From assembly GCA_019973155.2 (NCBI GenBank), contig BPQB01000059.1:142272-206271 (forward strand): 64,000 nucleotides of DNA, written 5' to 3'. Source of the stretch: Phanerochaete sordida (taxonomy: Eukaryota; Basidiomycota; Agaricomycetes; Polyporales; Phanerochaetaceae). The notes under the pieces were generated by a model. The model searched no databases and had not been told where the DNA came from. It saw nothing but the letters and a program-made list of their open reading frames with translations. The translations under genes and the position numbers were made by a program. Positions 10,854-23,876 of this stretch are shown here, in pieces (the first letter of the stretch is position 1; the number at the start of each line of letters is the position of its first letter).

Positions 10854-12749
10854 CTATCCCAGTTTCCAGCTATTATGCAATCCTACCGTATCGGCTCCGT
10901 TCAACGGCCCACTTGCCGCGGCCGCGGCCTCCTTTCCGTTCACTCCGCTGACAGGGTCTGCCAGCCCACCTCCGCCCTTACCCTCGAGCGACCCGAGGTT
11001 GCCGACCTCCGCCTTGTTCTTGACGTTGTCGGCGCGTGTCTTCTCGAGGGCGGCGAGGTACTCCTCGCTGACGCCGCCGGTGACATATTTGCCCGTGAAG
11101 ACGGAGCAGTCGAACGTCTCGATGCTCGTGTTGAAGCACCGCACGGACTCGATCAGGTCAGGCAGCGTCTGGAAGATGACGAGGTCCGCGCCGATGGCCT
11201 TCGCAATCTCCTCGGTGTTACGCTCGTGCGCCACGAGCTCTGTGCGGGAGGGCATGTCGATGCCGTACACATTCGAGTGTCTGAGACGCGGTCAGCGGAG
11301 AATTGGACAAAAAATGGGTCAGACATACCGGATCGGGGGTGCACAGCTTGCGACGATGACCTTCTTCGCCCCGACATCCTTAGCCATCTGGATGATCTCC
11401 TTGGAGGTCGTTCCACGGACAATCGAGTCTGCAAATCAGAGTCAGCGAAGCGCCTTACGAAAAGACGTGAGCGCGTACCGTCAACGATGAGCACGTTCTT
11501 GTCCTGGAACTCGAGGGCCATGGCGTTAAGCTTGCGGCGGACGTTCTTTTTCCGCATCTGCTGGCCAGGCATGATGAACGTCCGGCCTACGTATCGGTTC
11601 TTGATGAACCCCTCGCGGTATGGCAGGTTGAGCTTCTGCGCGAGGTTCAACGCAGCAACACGAGACGTGTCCGGTACGGGGATGACGACGTCCACCGACA
11701 GGTTGTTTTCCTCGAGGACGCGCTTGACCTCCGCCGCGAGCGCGTCGCCCATCGCCATGCGGCTGCGGTACACGCTGATGCCATCGAGCACCGAGTCGGG
11801 GCGGGCGAAGTAGACGTATTCGAAGATGTCGGGGGCGAACGTGGCGGCCTTGCCGACCTGCCTGCGCGTGACACGCTCGCGGGTGATGATGACGGCCTCG
11901 CCGGGCTTGACGTCCTCCCAGTCGATGAAGCCGCTCGCGTCCGCAACAACGCTCTCGCTCGCGAACAAATAGTCCTTGCCCTCGCCGCCACCGATGGCCT
12001 TTCGCGACGCCATACCGAGCGGACGGATGCCGTTCGGGTCCCGGAAGCCAATGATTCCGAAACCTGCGAGCATGGCCACGCATGCGTACGCGCCCTTGCA
12101 CTGCTGCATGAGGTCGCCGATCGCGGTGAAGATATCCTCTTCGTTGATACGGAACTTGCCCGTCTTTTGGAGGTTATCGGCGAAAATGTTCAGGAGCAGC
12201 TCCGAGTCAGAGGTCGTGTTGATGTGCCGGTGCGCGGTCTGGTCCATGAACTGGAGGAGCTCGGACGTGTTGATGAGGTTCCCGTTCTACAAGGGAACGT
12301 CAGTCAACACAAGGTTACGTGAAAGGCAGGCGAACGTACGTGGGCGAACACAATGCCATACGGCGAGTTTACGTAGAACGGCTGGGCCTCTGCATGGTTC
12401 GAACTTCCAGCAGTCGGATAGCGCACTGAGACGAACAATGAGTGCCCGACTCAGAGCTTCAGATCAAGCTGACGCACCATGTCCAATGCCCATCCCTCCT
12501 ACCAGGCGTGACAGCGAGGAAGAATCGAAGACATCCCTAACCATGCCATTCGCCTTGCACTGGTAGAACCGCCCCTTGGGCCCGCAAGTGACGATACCGC
12601 ACGCATCCTGGCCACGGTGCTGCAACAGCGACAAGCCTTCGCAGATCTCGCTCGAGACGTCGACGGAGGGTTCGTGCGATAGTAAACCTAAGATCCCGCA
12701 CACTGGTCGGGTCAGTACGCGCCAGGGTCGCTGTGACGGAACACATACT
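10854..12749 (-). CDS. ADE4: Amidophosphoribosyltransferase (first step of purine synthesis)
   Basis: Transfers the amide nitrogen of glutamine to PRPP, making 5-phosphoribosylamine in the cytosol. Exons 12749 (one base), 12478-12702, 12340-12425, 11479-12286, 11329-11428 and 10854-11280 give 548 aa. The initiator ATG is formed only by splicing: the first exon ends in A and the next begins TG, across a 46-nt intron (12703-12748; GTATGT donor, CTGAC branch). This places Cys2, the N-terminal nucleophile of the class II glutaminase, in [13 protein letters not shown]. Further marks are [35 protein letters not shown] and the PRPP loop [16 protein letters not shown] (about 369-384). The C-terminus adds a Gly/Ala-rich extension after [12 protein letters not shown]. 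The ATG at 12746, inside the intron, would give an out-of-frame peptide, which supports the split-start model. Head-to-head with ATP2. Confidence 0.95.
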
Positions 12750-13268
12750 TTTGCAAAGGTGCCTTCAAGGCGATAAATACGAATGTAGATGGGCCGCAGA
12801 GAAGGGGGGCTACGAATCCGATGGTCGTATGAAGACAAGCTCATATTTCTACCTCATCCCGGACTCACCAAGCAAGATTTTTTTGGCACCTGGAGGATCT
12901 CCGGGCAGTCACGTGGTTCAAAACGGAGCGCAGGTCCGCTTCACGGCCGAACAGTGTTTGCACGACGACTTCAGAGGCGAGGGCGATACACGTCGCGGTC
13001 ACGACAAGGGTTCGTTCGACGAGGGCGAGGTTAACATAGTGTAAAACTAGAAAAAAAGGCGCAAAGCCGACGCGATGTGGAAGCGAGATCCGTCGAGGCG
13101 CCGGAGTTTAGGCGGCGCATCAATTCACACGCCTGCCTTTGAGGCGCCGCGCAGGTGCGCCCCGCCGGTCGGATGAAGCCGGCGTCGGAGAGTAAAAACG
13201 AACTTTATACGGGGCCCGCCTAGCTCGCCCGACTTCCACCAACTCCATCGTCGTCGACGTTGTCCAGC
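12750..13268. promoter_or_regulatory. Bidirectional promoter region of ADE4 and ATP2
   Basis: The 519-bp interval between the two divergent starts holds the ADE4 5' UTR exon and the ATP2 promoter. A TTTATAC box sits near 13203, about 65 bp upstream of the ATP2 ATG. No coding frame with splice support is present. Confidence 0.55.
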
Positions 13269-15259
<1,991 letters not shown>

Positions 15260-15593
15260 GCGGTCACCGATATCCCCGTGCGCTCTAGCGAGTTGGACGT
15301 TACGCGACTATCTTAGAGACTGGACCGTCAATAAAACGATGCTTGTTCGTACTGCGTTCACGCTATGACAATGCTATTTGTGATAGAACCAAACCCACTC
15401 GAGTGACAGGAAGCTACTGCCAATGCACAGATTCTGCAGCAGTTGTAAGGTAAAGTACGTCAACTCCGAGCTCAGCACCATTCTGACGATGTTGCCAGGT
15501 ACTGTAAAATCCAAACATATTCGAGTCCATGGTCATGTAACGCTACAAACGCAAAAAAGCAGTCCAAAGTCCGTCCATGATGCACTCCTACCG
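15260..15593. other. Convergent intergenic region
   Basis: This 334-bp spacer lies between the ATP2 stop and the end of the next minus-strand gene. AATAAAA at 15331 is a plausible ATP2 polyadenylation signal. Nothing else is seen. Confidence 0.5.
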
Positions 15594-16626
15594 TTACTGC
15601 GAGCCCCGTAAAGGCTTCAGCACCTTCCGCACCCAGCGCACCTTGAATACCACCGCCTTGCCAACTACGCGCCACCGCAGAGCATACCGATGGGCCCCAA
15701 GGATGAACGTCTCGTGGAGTCTCCAAGCCTCCTGGGTGAGACGCAGCCCGTCCGCCGCCCTGCGCCGCCTTCTTTCCGCCGCGATCTCCTCTACGCGTAC
15801 ATAATCCGCGTCCTCAGCCACGGTCTGCTTGAGGCTCTGCCACGCCTTCTGCGCCTTTCGCGTAGGCCTGGCCTCGCCGCCGTACGGGACGAGGGCGCCC
15901 TCCACTCGGGGGTCGTAGGCAATGCCCGCCTCTTGGAGGGTGCCCATCGTGCCGTCGAACTTGCGCCGGACGTGCTCCACGAGAAGGGCCGAACTCTTCG
16001 ATTTGTAGCGCTGCAGTTCGTCCGCTTCGAGGGCATCGTCTACGAAGTGGTTCGTGATGCAGTGATAGACTGCTTGTGCCTTGTCCCGCCAGGTGTGGAA
16101 CAGGACGCGGCTGGATATGTATAGGTCAGCGGTAACTTCAGACAATGCAAGACTAGGCTTCTCACCCAAGGCTTTGCTGGCGGACTGGGGGTAGCTGAGG
16201 AGAGGGCATGCAATAGTAGAGTTGATGTGGGCTGATATGGTCGGTTGGTTTCGCTCACTTCTCGAAGCTGGATGGAAGCTGACCGTCGGGAATCGGGTCG
16301 CGGGGCGTAGGCCGAGTCGCGGTGCCGCGTCCACCACCGATGGCCTGCTCCGGAGATTGCAGGGATTCCAAACTTATATAGACCGCTACCTCACAACTCC
16401 TCGCTAAAGGCGGCGCGAATGCAACCTTGATGTCGCGGCGCAGACAAGGCGCGTCGCTGAGCTCGGGCGCCTTCATCACATGCTCAAGCAGCGAGGTGGC
16501 GACGCCTTTGTATTTGGTATCATCTCAACCTTGCCTTCGCTTACAGTTACCATGAATCCCAGGAACACGTCTCCACACGCTCGCGGCGGGCATAGCGTCG
16601 AAGGCGTTATTCTCGGATTCGTTCAT
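15594..16626 (-). CDS. Hypothetical basic protein, 264 aa
   Basis: Family not recognised. Exons 16551-16626, 16390-16505, 16259-16344 and 15594-16110 close in phase and give 264 aa starting MNESENNAFDAMPAAS. The first half contains VATSLLEHVMKAPELSD and RRDIKVAFAPPLARS. The second half is rich in Arg/Lys and mostly helical, with RVLFHTWRDKAQAVYHCI, ELQRYKSKSSALLVEHVRR and a basic tail (VVFKVRWVRKVLKPLRGSQ). There is no clear membrane segment or signal peptide. The third intron (16111-16258, 148 nt) is long for this genome and might hide a small exon; its GTGAGC donor and CTGACC branch are good. Lies tail-to-tail with ATP2. Confidence 0.6.
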
Positions 16627-17060
16627 GATTGCCACTGACCTTCGCGCCCAACGGGGTATTTGCCGCCACCATACCCTCTTCGTCCACCTACCATGCATAA
16701 ATCTTAGAACAACACAGCACCACTATAACGGCTATCATCTGCTGCATGCCTCATCTTCTAGAGCTGGACGTGCCCTAAGAGCTTACGTGGCGTCGTCGGC
16801 ACGTCTGAGTAGTCGTCCCTCCGTGATCCACCACTCGCTGCTGAGACTTTATCATCTTTCGATGCTCCAGGTTTTCCACTCGGATTCGCAATATTGGCAT
16901 TTTCCGCTACCCTACGCAGACGGTTCTGGCTACAGACGTGTAGTAAAGTGTCAAAGCTTTGCGTCAGATCGCGGACATTGATATGAGCCACCTGACTGGC
17001 ATGGCGGCTCCTTTCGTGACTGCTGATGCCTAAGGCAGAATTTAACTTGGAGGCTGCTAC
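16627..17060. other. Intergenic, no gene seen
   Basis: This 434-bp stretch lies upstream of the hypothetical gene and downstream of the first 7-TM gene. It should hold a promoter and a 3' UTR. No supported coding frame. Confidence 0.5.
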
Positions 17061-18337
17061 TCATACTCCGTAAGACTGCTCAAACCGCATCTTCCCCGAG
17101 TCCATAGCGGGGCTTGACTCCAGAGGAATGTTGACGCCGTTGGGTGTGACTGTAGGAGACCGGACGATCCGCGAATGCCTGCGGTCCGGAAACGACGAAC
17201 ACTCCGTAGAGCGCGAGCCCAAGCTAATCGAAAACGATGGCGGCGGTGCGTCACTGTCTGCGCGCCAGTGGTTGCTGGCAGCCCAGACTGTAGCGAAGAG
17301 CACGCTGATGATCTCGATGCAAGGATTCGTGAAGAAGATGCCGACGATGTAGACCTCCACATTGGTGGTCTGCGGAAGAAACAGACCAATAAGCTGGATG
17401 AGGCTGAGAAAATCGGGGATGACGAAGTTTGATGATACGATCCATGTGAGCGTGCGGACACGCTTCGTGTAGGAGCCTGGGGAGGTCGCGATTGGCGTGA
17501 GCGTCGAAGTACGTAGGGGTAGAAATGACCTACTGGAGCTGCGGATCCGGATGTTGTCGGAGAGCTTCGTGGCTTGTCGCAGCTTCCAGAGAAATAGCAC
17601 GGACATATATCTAAATGTTCGTAAGCATCGCGCGCATGGCGGCGGCTGGGTGCGAGACAATGATCACATACGTGTTATCTACCAACTGGAGGAAACATTC
17701 GACTTTCGTGAGATTGGTATGCCATGCGCGCTGCGCGACGCTGATACCAAGCCCCTGGTTGTTGCGGTAGATTCCTGCAGCCTCAATGAGACCAAAGACA
17801 ATGTTGATCGCTCGGGCGGTCCTCAATGCCACGGGAAAGCCGTAAGCAAGCAGCTTCATTCTTGTCGAGATCTTACTCCACGGATATACCGCGAAGATCC
17901 GAACGAATAGCACGGATTCGACGACAATAGGTGCAATGCTGACCAGCGCGGAAGCCGGGAGTTGGGCGTTGTTGGCATCTAGGGGACGCAGAATCGCGTT
18001 GATCTAAAGCGGTGATGTCGCCAATTAGACACAAAGAAGAAAGCATGATAAGGAGAGTACATACATCCAGCCAGCTAGTGAGTGAGCATAACGCGACACC
18101 TAAGAACAGGATCAAGACATTGAGGACGAAGATTGGCTGGCGCCGAAGGTCCCGGGTTGATAGGAGGAACAACGTCGCCAGGAGGGTAATGAAAACCCCC
18201 ACGAAGATGGTTGCGATGATGATAATCGTCAATACGGGGCGAATGGCAGCGATGTAGTTCAGTCCAGGAGGAGGAGGCGGGATAGCCTGAGGAGGCATCG
18301 TACTTGGAGAGGGGTTGTAGCTGACAGAGCCTGACAT
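17061..18337 (-). CDS. Seven-TM receptor-like protein, Ste2-like signature (copy A)
   Basis: Exons 18065-18337, 17672-18003, 17534-17610 and 17061-17476 give 365 aa with closed phases. The layout matches the two paralogues at 18967-20247 and 27359-28625. A Pro-rich N-terminus ending PPPPPGLNYIAAI leads into hydrophobic segments consistent with seven TM helices. The first intracellular loop and TM2 read LRRQPIFVLN. TM3 ends SVLFVRIFAVYPWSKI, and TM7 reads NPCIEIISVLFATVWAASNHW. The R-x-P-I-F-x-x-N motif after TM1 and the W-A-A-x-N end of TM7 resemble class D (Ste2) fungal receptors; this is similarity by eye only. The C-terminal tail is Ser/Pro-rich and probably cytosolic. The tail and the TM4-5 loop differ most from the other copies, so this is the oldest duplicate. 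MSGSV was chosen as the start by comparison with the paralogues; an upstream in-frame ATG exists at 18361. Confidence 0.8.
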
Positions 18338-18966
18338 TTTTGAGGAGCCTACATGCTTCATCCATGCTCTCTGCCAGTCTTATAAGGCTTCGGATGCTCT
18401 TTGAGGGATCGGTGTCAGTACACTCTGCACTCTAGTGTACTTGGGATCTCGCCGCCTCACCTAGCAATCTTTCATCTGACATGAGGAGCGTCTCTCTTGA
18501 TAGATCGTCTCATGTATATGGCAAGCCATGATTTAAACATCAAGGGATTTGTGCGCTTTCTACGCTTCTGCACGAGCGTAAGTTCAAAGCTCTGCAACGC
18601 TGAGAGCCAAGTGAAAGTGCCACCATTTAGTAGAGGCCTCGTCACTGCTCCCGGGATCTGGAGTGGGAGACAGCATCTGTGTTTCCACGGCTACAGCCAA
18701 TAGTACTCCACGATATCAAGATATCATTGACCATCGCAGATGTTAGTCAACATGCACCTCGTGTGCGTCCACGAAGCTTAGGATACACCCAACAAAGCGT
18801 CTGTATCAGTTTGGCATTAATCCCCTCGCAGCGAAACGCACCTCGGCCAAAAGAAATTACGTATGCCAGGCAGTAGCTCGAGAACGGTAAGATAAAACTG
18901 CGTATTACAGCGTATTACGAATCTACAGCATCCGACAAACCCGCGCGACGACGCCTCTCGCACGAA
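18338..18966. other. Intergenic, no gene seen
   Basis: The 629-bp spacer between tandem 7-TM copies A and B is AT-richer than its surroundings. It should include the promoter of copy A and the 3' UTR of copy B. No coding frame or repeat is recognised. Confidence 0.5.
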
Positions 18967-20247
18967 TCATACCGGAATCCGCGCAAATGTGGCGTCCATC
19001 TGGATTACCTTCTCTCCCGTCATCTCTGACTTCGATGAGGACGGAGAATCGACGCTCGGTGCGCGGAACATCAATGAGTGTGCGGTGTATGCTTGCCCCG
19101 GAGCGTCCGCGACGTGAGAGCCGAGGTCGATAGAAATCGTCGGCATGGCCGTTGGCACAGCGGACCCATGGTCCGCTTGCCAGTGGTTGCTCGCCGCCCA
19201 GACGGTGGCGAAGAGGACGCCGATGATCTCGACGCATGGGTTTGCGAAGAAGATCACGAAGACGTAGAGCGCGACCTCGCCATCGTCGGGGTGCAGGAAG
19301 AGCACGATGAGCTGCACGAGACTGAGGATGTCGGGGATGACGAAGTTCGAGACGGCGATCCACATGAGACTGCGGATGCGCCTCGCATACGAGTCTGGAG
19401 AGCGGCGCTACACTCAGCGTCGTTCTACAGGATCCAGAGAGCACTCACTGGAACTTTTGAGGCGTATCGAGGCCGATAGCTTCGCAGCTTGCCGCAGCTT
19501 CCATAGAAACAACGCAGATACATAGCTGCAGACCCAAGTCAGTAATACCTTGAGCCTGAATGACAAAGTACTCACGTATTGTCGATCAGCTGGAGCGTAC
19601 ACTCGACCTTCGTGCTGGACCTCTGCCAGTCATTGGCAGACGCACCGATGACCCCGAGACTGCTTGAGCGGTCGGAGCCTCCGCCACGATATATGAGGCC
19701 AAGGTTCAGAGTTATGTTGACTGTGCGCGCTACCCGCAACACTATAGGCACGCCGTACGCGAGTACCTTGGTGAGGTTGGAGATTCTGGACCAGGGATAC
19801 ACTGCGAAGATCCGCACAAATAGCACTGACCCGACCAGGACCGGGGAGATCCCAGTAAGTATGGCGGTCGGAACAATGATGGTAGAGGCATCGAATGACA
19901 GTAGCATAGCGGCGATCTAGCGGGGGCATGAGTTAGTCAACCCTCCGAATACCAGCGAGCACGGTACTGACATTTGTACTGATCGAGAGGGAGCTCATAG
20001 TTAGCCCAAAGAGCAGGCTTAGGACGTTGAGGATGAAGATTGGTTGGCGTCGAAGCCTCGGCGTCGAGAGCAGGAAGAGTGTGATGATTAAGGGAACGAA
20101 CATGCCTGCGAAGACGAAGGAAGTTGCTGCAGGAACAAGTGAAGACTTGATCGCTATGATGTAATTGAGCCCAGGAGGCGGAGGGGGTGGATTGCCTGCT
20201 GGGAGAGGCGTCCCAGCTGGACCGAGGGTGGAGGCAGGTGTGGACAT
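18967..20247 (-). CDS. Seven-TM receptor-like protein (copy B)
   Basis: Exons 19972-20247, 19576-19916, 19449-19525 and 18967-19394 (276, 341, 77 and 428 nt) give 373 aa. Three of the four exon lengths equal those of the copy at 27359-28625, and stretches of the last exon differ at only about one base in fifteen, so the two are recent duplicates. Pro-rich N-terminus (PPPPPPGLNYI), LRRQPIFILN after TM1, SVLFVRIFAVYPWSRI at the end of TM3, and NPCVEIIGVLFATVWAASN in TM7. The cytosolic tail carries many Ser residues before MTGEKVIQMDA. The start is ATG at 20247; the upstream in-frame codon is GTG. Divergent from the phosphodiesterase gene at 20843. Ligand and function unknown. Confidence 0.85.
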
Positions 20248-20842
20248 CTTCGGATTGTACACTTCTCATCTGAAGCGGCCTCGCAGTTTTATTAGCTATG
20301 CCGGAAGCAATGCAAAAATGAGAGAAATCGGCGGTATCATGTCATACAGCTCGGAGCAATGTGCAGGATGTGCTGCTTGAAAGATCCGCTGCAGAGCAAA
20401 CACGATGTAGGCAAGGTCTCAACAAAACCTCAGTGACTCGTACTCTGTATGGCCGTAGACACGGCCGCGTCTATACAAGTGCTGCCGACCTGACAGTTAG
20501 CGGACAGCTTTCCGTGAGGGCCATGATGGAGCACGTACCTCCGGCCTCAAGGCGAATGGCGAACAAACTTCTTAGCATGCCGAAAGGACGTAGACGATGG
20601 ATTATCAGAGTGGGCATGATACAGCCAGTCATCTCTGACGATGTAGTATCGATGGCAGTGCACCTGCTGAATTGCCGTGTGAACGGTGCTGCTGGACGGA
20701 GGCAAGCCTGACCTCGGAGCTGCTCCTGGCCTCGGACTCAATCACGACATATTAGCGCGCATGTTCAAGATACGCGCCAGGGCACAGCCTCGCTCAGAGA
20801 GCAGGACTTACGATCTTTTGGCTGCTATCCTCGCAAGGGAGA
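20248..20842. promoter_or_regulatory. Divergent promoter region, 7-TM copy B / phosphodiesterase copy 1
   Basis: This 595-bp head-to-head interval has a counterpart of 500 bp at 26859-27358 in the mirror copy. Open frames across it are not supported by splicing or homology to the second copy. Confidence 0.5.
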
Positions 20843-21489
20843 ATGGGTATGTGACTGAATGCAAAATCGGGAGTGGGAGAACTGAATATGTCGTTTTTCT
20901 AGGTCTTTCCTTGTGGCTAGTGCCCCCAAGGGACGTCGCCACAAAGCTGCGGACGATCATGAAGACGAAGACGAGCACCTCCAAGTCTCCGTCCTCGTTC
21001 CCGCACTTCGAGCCCCACGTCACGCTCGCCACGGTGCCGTCCTCTACCCCGCTCGACGATCTGCGAGCGGCGATCCCCCTGGGTCAGCCTGTCGTGCCTG
21101 TAACCTTCCGATCCGTCGACGTCGGGAGCAAGTACTTCATGTCGGTGTATGTCACAGTGCACCATACGGGCGAGCTCAACACGCTTCGCGACAATTTGAA
21201 GACGAGCCTTGGGGAGCAGGCCGTCCCGCCCCTGGCCCATGTCTCGCTGTTCTACATCGACGACTCGGACGCGGAGGAGAGGACGAAGGTCGAGGAGCAG
21301 CTGGAACGCGACGGGAGGATCGTCCGCATCGCCGATGACAGGACTGCGCTTAACTGCGCTGAAGACCCTGCAGAGAGCAGCAAAGACGATCTGCTCGACG
21401 GGTTTGACGGAGGGGAGATTTGGATCGCACTCTGTGACGGGCCGGTCCCCACTTGGACTGTGAAGGATCGCATCAAGCTCCCGCTCTGA
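20843..21489 (+). CDS. 2',3'-cyclic-nucleotide phosphodiesterase, CPDase family (copy 1)
   Basis: Expected to open cyclic phosphates (ADP-ribose 1'',2''-cyclic phosphate or nucleoside 2',3'-cyclic phosphates), as yeast Cpd1 does in the tRNA-splicing salvage branch; membership of the 2H superfamily is inferred from motifs. The first coding exon is only four bases (20843-20846, ATGG), followed by a 56-nt GTATGT...CTAG intron and exon 20903-21489, giving 196 aa. The two catalytic histidine motifs are H40-V-T (FEPHVTLAT) and H114-V-S (LAHVSLFYID), spaced as expected. The N-terminus MGLSLWLVPP is the usual start of this family. Without the intron, the reading frame would add an unrelated 50-residue leader. 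Divergent from 7-TM copy B. Confidence 0.85.
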
Positions 21490-21861
21490 GCGGGACATAC
21501 GTGTACTGAGAGATGCCTATGGAGATGGCAGATACATGATCATTGAAGCAAGATGCGCGGGCTATGAGCTAGAGGGTGTAGAAGACGAAGTTCACCTGCA
21601 GAGCACGGCGCTCACATGTCTGCATCGACGTGGCAAACTCGCTCGCAGACACTTGTAGACTAGTGGTATTATTTCACGCCCATATAAGGTCCGGTGTAAC
21701 ACACTAATGGATTTGGGAAGAGTACAATAAATAACAAGTCGTTTGACATGGTACGGCACCGCATTACGGAGGACACTAGCACGGATAGGTAGCAAGACCT
21801 ACGACATCAAGAAGAGTACAAGAACAGGAAAGCACCTGGCATATAGACCCTACAGAAAAGT
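21490..21861. other. Convergent intergenic region
   Basis: The 372-bp AT-rich spacer between the phosphodiesterase stop and the KH-protein stop carries AATAAATAA at 21727, a likely polyadenylation signal. No gene. Confidence 0.5.
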
Positions 21862-23337
21862 TCACTGTCCCGTAGACCGCAATTGCTTCTGCTTCTCCTG
21901 CTCCAGGCGCTACAGACACAGGGACTCATCAGCAACGATGACCGCTGGAGCAGGTTCGTATACGTACGTTGTAGAGCAGCTGCACAGCTACCTGAATGTT
22001 GGCCGGCTGTCCCGTAATGACAACTAACCGCTCGCCCTCGTGCGCCGCTGGTGTCGGCTGGCCGTTCATACCTACGCCGACCGCGCCTGGCTCCATGATC
22101 TTGATCTGGCTCGCGCTGATATGGCGAATCTCGTTGATCTTCGCACCGCCTTTGCCGATGATGCACCCGACGAGGTCGTTCGGGATGTAGATTTGCTGCG
22201 TCTGAAGTTGCTGCGTTGCAGCTGCAGCCGCAGCCGCATGGGCTGGGGGTCCGCCATGGTATGGTGCGGGGGCGCCAGCGCCGGGTTGCGTGTAAGCGCC
22301 GCCCGGTACGTACGATGAGCCCTGGTATCCTGAGGCCGGGCCAGGGCCAGGACCAGGGCCAGGACCATTGCGGCTGGTGCGCGACATGCTCGACGGCCGG
22401 TACGACGAGTTCTGGTACGACGGCATCCGCTCGTTTGCCTCGATGAGAATGTTGCCGATGTAGTACGTCGCGATGTGGATGGCATCAGCCACGCCGGAGA
22501 CGCTGAGAACGCGCTGTGCAGAAATGGTGAGTGAGCAGGGTCCGCCAGGCGCGCGGTGTCGTGCAAAGACTATACCTCAGTGGAACCGGGAAGCATGCCC
22601 TCACTGGCGTTCAGGCGAGCCCCGCTGGCGTCCTGAATCTCCTTGATCTTCGTGCCGCCCTTGCCAATGACCGAGCCCATGCGCGAGTTGGGAATCATGA
22701 ACTTGATAGTCACCGCCCTGCTGCCGGGAACAGACGGCTTGTCGAACGGCTCGTCGTTGATTCGCCGTACGATGAGACCAAACGCCTGTAGTCGACATCA
22801 GCTACACTTCAATTGACAGCACAGCGTACGACGCACCTTCGACACAGCGTCCAGAGGTCCGCTGACGTTCAAGATGCGCTCTGGGTTGCCAGGGATGCTC
22901 TCCGAGACCATGACCCTCGCGCCGCTCTTCTCGCGAATCTCATTAACGTGTGAACCTCCCTTGCCGATGATGATTGAGGCGTCCTGGGTGACGATCAGGC
23001 ATCGCATGTGGATGTTCGCAGCCGGCGTAGCACCCGACGATGGGGTACTCGGCGCGCCCGACGTCGCCGCAGCAGACTCTCCCGTGGGGTCCGCGCTCGA
23101 CGGGGCGTCGCCGCCAGCACCCCCGGGGAGCTTGTCGGCCGACGGAGACGGCGTCGACGCAGCGGTGTCATCTACGGCTGAGCCATCCATGCGGTCAGTG
23201 CGTGCAGAAGCAGAGGCAGCAGAGGTCCTCGTCCGCGAGTCATCCGATGTAGCGCCTGTGTTCGCTCGTTTATGCTTGGGCAAGTCAGCGTCTGAGGGGG
23301 AGCGGGACCGCTTGCGGGTGGTATCGGCTTCTGGCAT
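21862..23337 (-). CDS. Triple KH-domain RNA-binding protein (Rnc1/PBP2/PCBP type)
   Basis: Exons 22837-23337, 22576-22785, 21968-22513 and 21862-21909 give 434 aa. Three KH domains are marked by GKGG loops at about 125-128 (ASIIIGKGGSHVNEIR), 208-211 (GSVIGKGGTKIKEIQ) and 357-360 (GCIIGKGGAKINEIR). A Ser/Ala/Pro-rich disordered N-terminus (1-105) holds a basic nuclear-signal-like stretch (TTRKRSRSP). A Gly/Pro/Ala/Gln-rich linker separates KH2 and KH3 and contains a PGPGPGPGP run and an Ala run. The architecture matches poly(C)-binding proteins that control mRNA stability and translation (Rnc1 in fission yeast, Pbp2/Hek2 in budding yeast). A GTAAGT at 23511 on the minus strand suggests an intron in the 5' UTR. 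Confidence 0.92.
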
Positions 23338-23876
23338 GGTTGTCAATTCAGTCTCTCAGGATTCCAGGGAGGGAGGGCCTGTTAGCAGGGGAGAGGGTTT
23401 GGGAGAGGTGTCGGATAGGTGTACTTGGGTTCTGGAATGGGGGAGTGTGGACGGTGAGGAGGGGGATTGCGAGAGGGTAGGGAGGACGGCGCCGCCATTT
23501 CTGCGACTTACCTGCTGAACACTGCCTTGGACGACGAGCACGAGAGAGAGGACGACGGGCGAAGCGTCGTCAAGGATGGCGGAGGCAGAGCAAGAGATGC
23601 TGTCGACGTTGCGCGCTCGCGAGGACTACAATATCGGCATCCGCCGACGGCGTCTCGGGGACCAGTCTCGCTTTGGCTCTCTTTAAAGGGGATTGCTACA
23701 GATTCAATTGACATGGGGCTAGGATACAGCAAGGAATACGTGCGTGCTACACATACAGATACGAGCAAATAATTTACGAACTAGTGGGCGAAATTAGCAC
23801 CCAATTACGAGCGAACAAGAATGTAGCAGGGCCAAAAACCGCGATACAGATACGCGGAGGGAGGGACCGAATATGC
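23338..23876. other. 5' region of the KH gene and downstream flank of the arrestin-like gene
   Basis: This 539-bp stretch has a purine/pyrimidine-skewed part (23370-23480) that reads as a pyrimidine-rich leader of the KH gene, and a GTAAGT donor at 23511 (minus) for a probable UTR intron. No coding sequence is supported. Confidence 0.5.

Noticed and set aside
15690..16124. 144-codon plus-strand frame
   Set aside because: Antisense to the last exon of the hypothetical 264-aa gene, which closes in phase over four exons.
20361..20711. 116-codon plus-strand frame
   Set aside because: Lies in the divergent promoter of 7-TM copy B, has no counterpart in the mirror copy and no domain-like sequence.
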